Source: JAMIFV01 sp035906055
GTDB taxonomy: Bacteria > Pseudomonadota > Alphaproteobacteria > Rickettsiales > JABCZZ01
Length of the DNA stretch: 16,818 bases
Assembly: GCA_035906055.1 (NCBI GenBank)
Contig: JAMIFV010000067.1
Location: 1-16,818 of the forward strand
Direction: 5' to 3'
Positions 6,195-13,079 of the stretch are shown here, one piece after another; the first letter of the stretch is position 1, and every line of letters begins with the position of its first letter. The notes beneath the pieces are model-generated. The model saw only the letters and a program-made list of their open reading frames with translations, ran no database searches and was not told the DNA's origin. Both the position numbers and the translations under genes were made by a program.

Positions 6195-7163
6195 GTGTAC
6201 CCACTGGCAAGGATAGCATTCTGTTTACTGCTGTCGCTGTTTATCGGCATCCCTGCTAATGCGGCTGAAAAATTCATTACCATCGGCACCGCCAATGAGC
6301 TTGGCGTATATTATCCCGCAGGCGGCGCTATCTGCCGTCTGGTAAAGCGCGGCATCAAGGAGCACGGCATCAAGTGTTTCGTGCAGGCCACATCGGGCTC
6401 GGTCTATAACCTTAAGGCGCTGGGCAAAGGCGACCTTGACCTGGCGCTCGCGCAGACGGACTGGATCCATTCGGCTCGCAAAGGCGAGGGGGAATTTGCC
6501 TCCGTCGGCCAGAACAAGAAGCTGCGCACGGTATTCTCGCTGCATACGGAAGCATTCACTATAATCGCGCGTGCGGATGCCAATATCCAGAGTACGCGTG
6601 ACCTTGCGGGTAAGCGCATCGGTGTGGGCAATGACGGTTCCGGCATGCGCGCCACTGCGCAGGCTTTTATCAAGGCGGAGGGCTGGACGAAGGCATCCTT
6701 CGCCGCGTTCCGTGAACTCAAGCCCTCCGAACAGATGGGCGCGTTATGCTCCGGCGAAGTGGACGCGTTGTTCTTCACCACCGGGCACCCCAATGGCCGC
6801 ACGCAGGAAACCACCAGCAAGTGTAAAACACGTCTTATTCCCGTACAGGGCAAAGAGATAGATAAGCTGCTCAAGGAGAATCCCTTCTATTACCGCATCA
6901 CATTGCCTGCCGGTATGTATCCGGGGTCGCCAGAGCCGGTGCAGACCTTCGGGGTGAAGGCGGCGCTGGTCGCTTCCGCCAAAGTGGATGACGAGATCGT
7001 TTACCAGACCGTAAAAGCTGTTTTCTCCAATCTGGAGAATTTTAAGACTCTCCACCCTGTATTTGCCAGCCTGGACAAAGAACGCATGGTAACTGAGGGG
7101 ATTATCGCCCCGCTGCACCCCGGTGCGTTGCGCTATTACCAGGAGGTCGGGCTAATTAAGTAA
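6195..7163 (+). CDS. TAXI-family periplasmic solute-binding protein
   Basis: A periplasmic binding protein of the TAXI (TRAP-associated extracytoplasmic immunogenic) family, about 322 residues. The start chosen is GTG at 6195, four bases after the regulator's stop, because it gives a clean signal peptide: short basic N-terminus, hydrophobic core LARIAFCLLLSLFIG, and an ANA cleavage site at about residue 23. A TTG at 6141 inside the preceding gene would add 18 residues. The family opening FITIGTANELGVYYPAGGA, the QATSGSVYNLKALGKGDLDLALAQ block and the DLAGKRIGVGNDGSG region are clear. TAXI proteins normally deliver acidic ligands such as glutamate or 2-oxoglutarate to a fused TRAP membrane protein, but none is encoded here. 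A DAACS symporter gene follows instead. Confidence 0.88.
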   Translation: MYPLARIAFCLLLSLFIGIPANAAEKFITIGTANELGVYYPAGGAICRLVKRGIKEHGIKCFVQATSGSVYNLKALGKGDLDLALAQTDWIHSARKGEGEFASVGQNKKLRTVFSLHTEAFTIIARADANIQSTRDLAGKRIGVGNDGSGMRATAQAFIKAEGWTKASFAAFRELKPSEQMGALCSGEVDALFFTTGHPNGRTQETTSKCKTRLIPVQGKEIDKLLKENPFYYRITLPAGMYPGSPEPVQTFGVKAALVASAKVDDEIVYQTVKAVFSNLENFKTLHPVFASLDKERMVTEGIIAPLHPGALRYYQEVGLIK

Positions 7164-7203
7164 ACACGGTTTCTGCTTGCTTTTCCCGTTCCTGGAATTT
7201 ATT

Positions 7204-7231
7204 TATAACGCCCTGTATTACTTAGGAAGGA
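7204..7231 (+). promoter_or_regulatory. Weak -10 like site and ribosome binding site before the symporter gene
   Basis: The 68-base gap between the TAXI gene and the symporter contains TATAAC (7204-7209) without a clear -35 at the usual distance (TTGCTT at 7177-7182 is 21 bases away). AGGAAGG (7224-7230) is a strong ribosome binding site. Its spacing favours the ATG at 7238 over the one at 7232. Confidence 0.3.
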
Positions 7232-7237
7232 ATGGTT

Positions 7238-8503
7238 ATGAAGCTTTGGCAAAAAGTTATCATCGGTATGGTGCTGGGGATCATCTTCGGCTGGCTGATG
7301 AACGCTAACGGTCCCTTTCAGTTTACTGAAGGCAAGACATACCTGAAAAGCTACCTCCAGCCTTGGGGCAATACCTTCATCAGCCTGATCAAGATGGTGG
7401 TAATCCCGCTTATTTTCTTCTCGCTTATTTCCGGCGTCACCAGCATGACCGACCAGGGCGCTTTCAAGCGCGTGGGCTTTAAGGCGGTGGTGGCATTCCT
7501 GTCCACGGCCGTATTCGCGGTGATCATCGGGCTTGTGTTCGGCACCATCTTCCAACCCGGCAAGGGCGTGAACCTCGAAGGCTTGCTGGAGAGCACCGGC
7601 GCTGCCCGCGATGCCACCAAGGCGCAGGAATTCAATCTCGGCAAACTGCTTTCCGACATCGTGCCGGAAAACGTGGTTGGCGCCATGTCCAATAACGACC
7701 ATATCCTTCAGGTGGTGCTGTTCGCCATTTTTACCGCCATCACCATCAACGTGATGGGCGAGAAGGTAAAGCTCATCCGTGATTTCTGCCAGACCTCCGC
7801 CACGCTCATCTTCAAGATGATCGAGAGCATTATGAGCCTCGCCCCTTACGGCGTATTCGCACTCATGGCGCCGCTGGTAAGCTCGCAGGGGCTGTCCATC
7901 CTTTCCGACCTCACGGTGCTTATCGTCTGCGTCGCCTCGGCACTGTTCGTGCAGTACCTGCTGTTTGGCGTGATGGTGGCGGTGTTCGGCAAAATGTCGC
8001 CCATGCCGTTCTATAAAAAGATGCTGGAGGCGCAGTCTTTCGCGTTCTCCACGAGCAGCAGCAAGGCCACGCTGCCTACCGCCATGCGCGTGCTCAACGA
8101 ACGCCTCGGCGTTTCCAAGACCAGCACCTCTTTCGTGCTGCCGCTTGGCGCGTCCATCAATATGGACGGCACGGCCATTTACCTTGGCATCTGTTCACTG
8201 TTCTTCGCGCAGGCGCTGGGCATCGAATTCCATTTCCATGAATACCTGCTGCTCATACTCACGGCAACGCTGGGCTCCATCGGTGCTGCGGGTATCCCGG
8301 GCGGTTCCATCATCATGATGGGCATGGTGTTTACGTCCGTGGGCATTCCGGTTGAAGGCGTGGGCGTTATCCTCGGTATTGACCGCATACTTGACATGCT
8401 GCGCACCACTGTGAACATCACGGGTGACTCGGTTATCACCATGCTGGTGGACAAGTCCGAAGGTACGCTTGATCAGGAAATGTACTACAACGAGAAGCTT
8501 TAG
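7238..8503 (+). CDS. Dicarboxylate/amino acid:cation symporter (DAACS family)
   Basis: A roughly 421-residue inner-membrane symporter of the GltP/DctA (SLC1-like) family that takes up acidic amino acids or C4-dicarboxylates with Na+ or H+. Family landmarks are the serine-rich re-entrant hairpin STSSSKATLPTAM (about 272-284), NMDGT (308-312), the second hairpin GAAGIPGGS (about 349-357) and, in the last helix, LDMLRTTVNITGD. The last block matches the substrate site of glutamate/aspartate members (Asp and Arg four positions apart, as in archaeal GltPh), which points to amino acids rather than plain dicarboxylates; this is inference. The ATG at 7238 is preferred to 7232 for spacing to AGGAAGG. 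It lies 74 bases after the TAXI gene on the same strand and converges with the prephenate dehydrogenase gene. Confidence 0.92.
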   Translation: MKLWQKVIIGMVLGIIFGWLMNANGPFQFTEGKTYLKSYLQPWGNTFISLIKMVVIPLIFFSLISGVTSMTDQGAFKRVGFKAVVAFLSTAVFAVIIGLVFGTIFQPGKGVNLEGLLESTGAARDATKAQEFNLGKLLSDIVPENVVGAMSNNDHILQVVLFAIFTAITINVMGEKVKLIRDFCQTSATLIFKMIESIMSLAPYGVFALMAPLVSSQGLSILSDLTVLIVCVASALFVQYLLFGVMVAVFGKMSPMPFYKKMLEAQSFAFSTSSSKATLPTAMRVLNERLGVSKTSTSFVLPLGASINMDGTAIYLGICSLFFAQALGIEFHFHEYLLLILTATLGSIGAAGIPGGSIIMMGMVFTSVGIPVEGVGVILGIDRILDMLRTTVNITGDSVITMLVDKSEGTLDQEMYYNEKL

Positions 8504-8565
8504 AGGGTGAATGTAAACGTGTCCCCTCACCTCGGTAAAGCAGCTAAACCCAAGGCAAACGCGTC

Positions 8566-8584
8566 CTCTCCCTCAAGGGGAGAG
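8566..8584. repeat. REP-like palindrome / possible bidirectional terminator
   Basis: CTCTCCC (8566-8572) and GGGAGAG (8578-8584) form a perfect 7-bp stem with a five-base loop between two convergent genes. Together with GTCCCCTCACC shortly upstream (8520-8530) it resembles the dispersed CCCCTCACC...CCTCTCCC..GGGGAGAG palindromic repeats seen between genes in many alphaproteobacteria. No T-run follows, so termination, if any, is not of the simple intrinsic type. Confidence 0.55.
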
Positions 8585-8592
8585 CGACTATG

Positions 8593-9696
8593 TTATGAGT
8601 CCTGAGCCTGGCTGAATGCTTTAGTCAGGGCCAGCTGGTTACCCGTAAGCAGTGCGGAAGCGATCGCGTTGATCCTTAGCAGGGTCTGCTGAAGCAGGCG
8701 TGCCACTTCTTCCGGGTTATCGGAAATCTCGGAAAGCACGCTGTCCGAATGGTTGCCAGCGGCGGCGGTCATGCTTCTAAAGCCCGTGCCGCCATAGCTG
8801 GCGATGCGGATATTGGTGCGTTGTTCCAGCAGCAATGCAGTGGCCACAAGGCATAAGCCCACTACGGCACAAAGCAGGCGGGGCGCCTGTTCTTTATGGG
8901 TATCCGCCGGGGCATCGGGGTCTTTTTCGGAAAGCTCCAGATGCATCTGCGAGAGCAGGGTAGTCAGTTCTGACAGCGCCTCGCTGATGAAATCGCTGTT
9001 TGCCAGGCATATCTCGGTCCATAAGGCCGCAGGTGACGCGCCAAGCCGCAACGCCCCTTCGCAACCCTTGGTGCCTTGCGGGATGCTGGGCTTCAGCGCG
9101 TAGGCCATAAGCTGGGGCAGGTGCGATACATAAGCGTATATGCGGTCATGCAGGTCTGCGGGCATGCACTCGACATGCGCGCCCACCGCTTCCCACATGG
9201 CACGCACGCTGTTCACCTGCTCGGACAGCACTCTGGACTCGCTTGGCGTGAGGATAACCTTTTTCTCTTCAAACAGGCCGGGAGAGGCGGCTCTTGCCCC
9301 AGATTTCTCACTGCCCGCAATGGGATGCCCCGGCACGTAGAAGGCGGTTTCGGGAATGTTTGCTTCCACCGAGGCGATAACCTTGCGTTTGATGGAGGCG
9401 ACATCGGTTACGATAGTACCGACCTTTAAATGCCTGCGTATATGGGTGAGCAGTGCGGTCAGCTCGTTGGCGGGGGCGGCAAGCACTACGATGTCCGCAT
9501 CCACTACCGCTTCGGACGCAACCGCATAGCTTGCGGTGGCATAGCCCTGCTCAAGCATATAAGCGGAACTGGTCTCGCTGATATCGTGGACGGCGACCTG
9601 CATCGCGACGTTGTTTCTGCTAAGGGCGGCTGCCAGCGAGCCGCCGATCAACCCCGTGCCCAGAATCGCTATACGTCCAAAAAGCGGTGGCCTCAT
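8593..9696 (-). CDS. tyrC: Prephenate/arogenate dehydrogenase (TyrA/TyrC family) with extended C-terminal half
   Basis: NAD(P)-dependent enzyme of tyrosine biosynthesis that oxidatively decarboxylates prephenate or arogenate. The N-terminal Rossmann domain shows ILGTGLIGGSLAAAL (11-25) and a conserved VLAAP (71-75); the catalytic-site region shows PGHPIAGSEKSGA (122-134), and the helical dimerisation domain begins at YVSHLPQLMAYAL (189-201) with ALWTEICLANSD (224-235). At 367 residues it is about 60-70 longer than typical single-domain members. A second element resembling the helical half follows at about 269-355, with YGGTGFRSMTAAAG resembling the GFRxxTRIA motif that the first copy lacks. 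It follows phaR on the same strand after 39 bases and is probably co-transcribed. Prephenate versus arogenate preference cannot be read. The symbol tyrC is by family convention. Confidence 0.85.
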   Translation of the reverse strand: MRPPLFGRIAILGTGLIGGSLAAALSRNNVAMQVAVHDISETSSAYMLEQGYATASYAVASEAVVDADIVVLAAPANELTALLTHIRRHLKVGTIVTDVASIKRKVIASVEANIPETAFYVPGHPIAGSEKSGARAASPGLFEEKKVILTPSESRVLSEQVNSVRAMWEAVGAHVECMPADLHDRIYAYVSHLPQLMAYALKPSIPQGTKGCEGALRLGASPAALWTEICLANSDFISEALSELTTLLSQMHLELSEKDPDAPADTHKEQAPRLLCAVVGLCLVATALLLEQRTNIRIASYGGTGFRSMTAAAGNHSDSVLSEISDNPEEVARLLQQTLLRINAIASALLTGNQLALTKAFSQAQDS

Positions 9697-9735
9697 CTGA
9701 GCGTTTCCTGTTTAGTCCTGCACGACGCCCAGGGC

Positions 9736-10293
9736 TTAAGACTTCTTACCGGATGCGGCGCGGCGGGGAGATTCTTCTTCGCTGTTGCGTTCAGGCTTGC
9801 TGCCGAACGGATTGAAGATGGAGAATGCCTGCTGGAAGAACGCCATGTTCTGCTTGCCCATTTCCTCGAACTGGGAGAACGGGGAGAAAGAGCTGCTGCC
9901 GGGCTTGTTGCCTGTGAAGAACTCGCGCATTTTATCCTGATTCTGCGCAAAGGTTTCCATGCTGGCTTCAAGGTAGGGGGGCAGGAACTGCTGCATCTTG
10001 CCGCCGTAAAAGCTGATGATGGTGCGCAGGAACTTGGTGGGCAGAACGCTGTAGCCCTTGGATTCCTGATCGAAAATGATCTGGGTGAGTACCTGACGGG
10101 TGAGGTCTTCATCGCTCTTGGCGTCGAGCACGACGAAATCCACGCCACGCTTGACCATCTCGCACAGGTCTTCAAGCGTGATGTAGCTGCTGCTGCTGGT
10201 GTCGTAGAGCCTGCGGTTGGCGTATTTTTTGACGATTACGGCGTTAGTGTTGAAAGCATTCTTATGTGATTGATTTTCATTTTCTTTTGCCAT
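9736..10293 (-). CDS. phaR: Polyhydroxyalkanoate synthesis repressor PhaR
   Basis: A DNA-binding repressor (185 residues) that senses PHA granules: when polymer is scarce it represses phasin and granule genes, and it is titrated onto nascent granules. The N-terminal PHB/PHA accumulation regulator DNA-binding domain (about 16-77) is unmistakable: VIVKKYANRRLYDTSSSSYI, LEDLCEMVKRGVDFVVLDA and LTRQVLTQIIFDQES. The second domain follows (about 80-125: LPTKFLRTIISFYGGKMQQFLPPYLE). The tail is Ser/Pro/Phe- and Lys-rich. It is transcribed away from the PHA synthesis genes. A perfect palindrome of TTGC-N3-GCAA form lies in the shared intergenic region next to the first gene of that operon and is a good operator candidate. 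Confidence 0.95.
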   Translation of the reverse strand: MAKENENQSHKNAFNTNAVIVKKYANRRLYDTSSSSYITLEDLCEMVKRGVDFVVLDAKSDEDLTRQVLTQIIFDQESKGYSVLPTKFLRTIISFYGGKMQQFLPPYLEASMETFAQNQDKMREFFTGNKPGSSSFSPFSQFEEMGKQNMAFFQQAFSIFNPFGSKPERNSEEESPRRAASGKKS

Positions 10294-10365
10294 AACTTAC
10301 CTTCCGTATTGCTTTTGTGTGCTTAAGCGTGCCATTGTCATCCATTAACCCTTACCATGAGTTTT

Positions 10366-10378
10366 GTTGCACTGCAAC
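10366..10378. promoter_or_regulatory. Candidate PhaR operator (perfect 13-base palindrome)
   Basis: GTTGCA-C-TGCAAC is a perfect inverted repeat lying four bases before the ATG at 10383 in the intergenic region between divergent phaR and the PHA operon. It has the TGC-N3-GCA core described for PhaR binding in Rhodobacter and Paracoccus. Its position suggests repression of the small ORF and phaC, and possibly of phaR itself. Function is inferred from form and place. Confidence 0.55.
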
Positions 10379-10382
10379 GAGA

Positions 10383-10787
10383 ATGTCACAAGATAAAGAA
10401 TATCAAGAGCTTGCTAGCCGGTTTGTTGATCTCTGGCAGGAACGTATGTCGGCGATGATGCAGGATGGGGAATTTGTCCGCCTGTTGCTGAAAATGGTGC
10501 ATGGAATGCCTTTTCCAGTTAATACGGGGGCATCCACAGGCGAAAGTGTAAAGAATGACCTCGACCCGGACAGATCGCAGCCTTTCGGCACTGCCCATGC
10601 ACCTGATGCTGGCAATGCAGCCATGGCTCGCGTTGAGGAGCGTATCGCTGCTATCGAGCGAGCAATTTCACGGAGTGCAGATGGCGCTGCTGAACCTGCC
10701 AAACCCCGGAGAACTAGGCGTCCTGTGGCAAAGAATGCTAAGCGACCGGGCCTTGCGAAACGCCGCAGAGTCAGAAGCAAAAGATAG
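10383..10787 (+). CDS. Small PHA-locus protein with basic histone-like tail (PhaM/phasin-like by context)
   Basis: A 134-residue protein I cannot assign to a named family by sequence. The ATG at 10383, just after the palindrome, is preferred over an in-frame start at 10317. The N-terminus is helical and amphipathic (ELASRFVDLWQERMSAMM, about 9-26; FVRLLLKMVHGM, 31-42), a middle linker is Pro/Asp/Gly-rich, a short helix (MARVEERIAAIERAI, 81-95) may form a coiled coil, and the tail (about 107-134) is roughly half Lys/Arg with Pro and Ala. The LxDLWQE opening is of a kind I recall in proteins encoded before short PHA synthases in Rhodospirillales-like bacteria. The tail recalls the DNA-binding tails of PhaF and PhaM, which tether granules to the nucleoid. 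The last 63 codons overlap phaC in another frame. Function is inference. Confidence 0.62.
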   Translation: MSQDKEYQELASRFVDLWQERMSAMMQDGEFVRLLLKMVHGMPFPVNTGASTGESVKNDLDPDRSQPFGTAHAPDAGNAAMARVEERIAAIERAISRSADGAAEPAKPRRTRRPVAKNAKRPGLAKRRRVRSKR

Positions 10788-11784
10788 GCTTACGTCGTTC
10801 CTGCGGGGTGTGGTGCGTTATAAGGAGACGCCTTACACTCGCAACGTAGCTGAATTTCCCACAGTGTTCACCAAAGGCAGCTCGCGGTTGCTCGATTGCG
10901 GCGGAAAGCCGGGTGCCCAACTGGTGCTGCTGGTGCCCTCGCTTATTAACCGTTATTACGTGCTCGACCTCACGACGGAGCTGAGCCTTGCGCGTTATCT
11001 TAAAGCGCAGGGCATGCATGTCTATATGGTGGACTGGGGTGTGCCGGGTGAAGCGGAGCAGGGGTATAACTGCGCGTCTTATGTATCCGAACATCTCGCG
11101 GCGATGGTGGAATGGGTAAAGCATTCCGGCGGCGGACACCTGACGCTTGCCGGGTACTGCATGGGTGGGTTGCTCACGCTGGCGCTGGCCTGTGCACGGC
11201 CAGACCTTGTGAATGCGCTGGCCTGCTTTGCCACACCGTGGGACTATTGCGTGCCGGATTTCCCGCGCATCGCGTTGCCGGAAACTGAACTGGAAAATAT
11301 CCGTAAATATATAGCCGCACGCGAGACGCTGCCTGCGGAGACCATTCATACCTTGTTTCATCTGGCTAACCCGTATGCGTTCCAGACAAAGCTGCGTGAT
11401 TTCCAGCGTATGAAGGCAGGCAGCCGTGAGATGCAGGATTTCCTTGCCATCGAAGAATGGGTGCAGGACGGCGTGCCGATGACGCGAGGCGTTGCTGAAG
11501 ACTGCCTTATCGCATGGGGGCAGGAGAACCACACGGCGAAACTCAAGTGGCGCGCCTGCGGCAGGGTGGTGAATCCGTCGCAGCTTTCCATGCCTGTATT
11601 CATCGCGGTGCCAGCGGAAGACCGCATCGTGCCCGCTTCCTGCGCGTTGCCGCTGGCAAAACTTTGCCGTGACGTTACCGTGATTCGGCCTGACAGCGGG
11701 CATGTGAGCATGGTGGTTGGCAGGCACCGCAGGCAGGCGCTGTGGGAGCCGTTTACGGCATGGCTGAAAGCCCAAACGGCTTGA
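10597..11784 (+). CDS. phaC: Polyhydroxyalkanoate synthase, short form (PhaC-like alpha/beta hydrolase)
   Basis: Polymerises (R)-3-hydroxyacyl-CoA into PHA at the granule surface. About 395 residues, shorter than class I synthases (near 590) because the long N-terminal domain is missing; it resembles short PhaC-like proteins of other alphaproteobacteria. Counting from the ATG at 10597, the synthase lipase box with cysteine is AGYCMGG (Cys188), the acid is in AEDRIVP (Asp342) and the histidine in SGHVSMV (His369), matching the Cys-Asp-His triad. PSLINRYYVLDLT corresponds to the synthase-specific P-x-INKxYILDL block. The start is chosen because MHLMLAMQPWL begins the recognisable region; an in-frame ATG at 10555 would add 14 residues. 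Either start lies within the preceding gene in another frame. Depolymerase is an alternative, less likely given Cys in the box. Confidence 0.85.
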   Translation: MHLMLAMQPWLALRSVSLLSSEQFHGVQMALLNLPNPGELGVLWQRMLSDRALRNAAESEAKDRLTSFLRGVVRYKETPYTRNVAEFPTVFTKGSSRLLDCGGKPGAQLVLLVPSLINRYYVLDLTTELSLARYLKAQGMHVYMVDWGVPGEAEQGYNCASYVSEHLAAMVEWVKHSGGGHLTLAGYCMGGLLTLALACARPDLVNALACFATPWDYCVPDFPRIALPETELENIRKYIAARETLPAETIHTLFHLANPYAFQTKLRDFQRMKAGSREMQDFLAIEEWVQDGVPMTRGVAEDCLIAWGQENHTAKLKWRACGRVVNPSQLSMPVFIAVPAEDRIVPASCALPLAKLCRDVTVIRPDSGHVSMVVGRHRRQALWEPFTAWLKAQTA

Positions 11785-11818
11785 CTTTACTCCTATTAAC
11801 AATACAACAACTTGGCAT

Positions 11819-11838
11819 GCCGTGTTTTTAGGCACGGC
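11819..11838. repeat. Inverted repeat between phaC and phaA
   Basis: GCCGTG (11819-11824) and CACGGC (11833-11838) form a 6-bp stem with the loop TTTTTAGG. It overlaps the palindrome GGCATGCC (11814-11821). It lies in the 89-base gap between phaC and phaA and could be a weak terminator, an operator or a processing hairpin. TATAGT at 11846-11851 is a possible -10 for phaA, with no clear -35. Confidence 0.35.
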
Positions 11839-11873
11839 GCGCCTGTATAGTGTAAATGTCAACGGGAGACGAT

Positions 11874-13055
11874 ATGTCAGATAACGATGTAGTGATTGTA
11901 AGCGCGCTGCGCACGCCGATTGGTTCATTCAACGGTGCATTCTCAACCCTTCCGGCGCATAAGCTTGGTGAGATCGTTATCAGGGAAAGCATCGCGCGCA
12001 CCCGGATTGCCCCGGCGGATGTTTCCGAGGTGATCCTCGGCCAGATACTGGCGGCGGCGGCAGGGCAGAACCCCGCAAGGCAGGCTTCTTATAATGCAGG
12101 CCTTCCCAAGGAAGTTCCCGCTTGGGGAATAAACCAGCTCTGCGGATCAGGCCTGCGCGCTGCATGCCTGGGATTCCAGGCGATCAGTAACGGTGACAGC
12201 GCCATTGTCATTGCAGGCGGGCAGGAGAGCATGACGCAGGCTCCACACGCGCAGCGCCTGCGTGCCGGTCACAAGATGGGCGACGTGGCTTTGGTGGACA
12301 CCATGCTCAGCGACGGGCTGACAGACGCATTCCAGAAGATCCATATGGGGATCACGGCGGAGAATATCGCTAAGCAGTTCGCCATCTCCCGCGATGAGCA
12401 GGACGAGTTTGCCGCCCTCTCGCAGAACAAATGCGAAGCCGCCATGAAGGCGGGCAAGTTCAGGGATGAGATCGTTCCCGTAGTTATCGCCGACCGTAAA
12501 GGCGACATCACCGTGGATACGGATGAATTTCCCCGCGCGGGCGTTACGAAGGAAATGCTTGGTAAACTCAAACCCGCTTTCAGTAAGGACGGCAGCGTAA
12601 CCGCAGGCAATGCTTCCGGCATCAATGACGGCGCTGCCGTGGTGGTGCTGATGACGCGCGCCGAAGCAAAAAAGCGGGGATTAAGCATACTGGCAGCGGT
12701 GAAATCATGGGCGCATGCGGGCGTTGACCCCGCGATCATGGGCACCGGCCCGGTTCCCGCCAGCCAGAAGGCGCTGGCGAAAGCCGGATGGTCGGCAGGC
12801 GAGCTTGACCTTATCGAGGCTAACGAGGCCTTTGCCGCGCAGGCCATCTATGTGAACCGCGAAATGAAGTGGGATGTTTCCAGAGTCAATGTCAATGGCG
12901 GCGCCATTGCGCTGGGGCACCCGGTGGGCGCATCCGGTGCGCGCGTGCTTACCACGCTGGTGCATGAGATGAACCGGCGCGATGCAAAGAAGGGGCTTGC
13001 GACGCTATGTATCGGTGGCGGCATGGGCGTGGCGATGTGTATTGAACGAGTCTAA
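11874..13055 (+). CDS. phaA: Acetyl-CoA acetyltransferase (beta-ketothiolase)
   Basis: Condenses two acetyl-CoA to acetoacetyl-CoA, the first step of PHB synthesis. At 393 residues it is full length for biosynthetic thiolases. From the ATG at 11874 the catalytic residues are Cys90 in NQLCGSGLRA, His349 in GGAIALGHPVGASG and Cys379 in CIGGGMGVAMC, almost the same numbering as the Zoogloea enzyme. NEAFAAQ (about 317-323) is also intact. This ATG is preferred to one 18 bases upstream (11856) because GGGAGA lies four bases before it and the upstream option adds residues not seen in the family. It is followed after 24 bases by phaB. Confidence 0.96.
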   Translation: MSDNDVVIVSALRTPIGSFNGAFSTLPAHKLGEIVIRESIARTRIAPADVSEVILGQILAAAAGQNPARQASYNAGLPKEVPAWGINQLCGSGLRAACLGFQAISNGDSAIVIAGGQESMTQAPHAQRLRAGHKMGDVALVDTMLSDGLTDAFQKIHMGITAENIAKQFAISRDEQDEFAALSQNKCEAAMKAGKFRDEIVPVVIADRKGDITVDTDEFPRAGVTKEMLGKLKPAFSKDGSVTAGNASGINDGAAVVVLMTRAEAKKRGLSILAAVKSWAHAGVDPAIMGTGPVPASQKALAKAGWSAGELDLIEANEAFAAQAIYVNREMKWDVSRVNVNGGAIALGHPVGASGARVLTTLVHEMNRRDAKKGLATLCIGGGMGVAMCIERV

Positions 13056-13079
13056 CTGGTAACTTTTAAGAGGAAAGTA

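Noticed and set aside
9430..10269. Plus-strand open frame (279 codons) across tyrC and phaR
   Set aside because: It is antisense to two recognised genes and the gap between them, with no family features.
10771..11928. Minus-strand open frame (385 codons) opposite phaC
   Set aside because: It covers the PhaC catalytic region antisense, has no ribosome binding site or recognisable domain, and runs into the phaA start; a shadow of codon bias.
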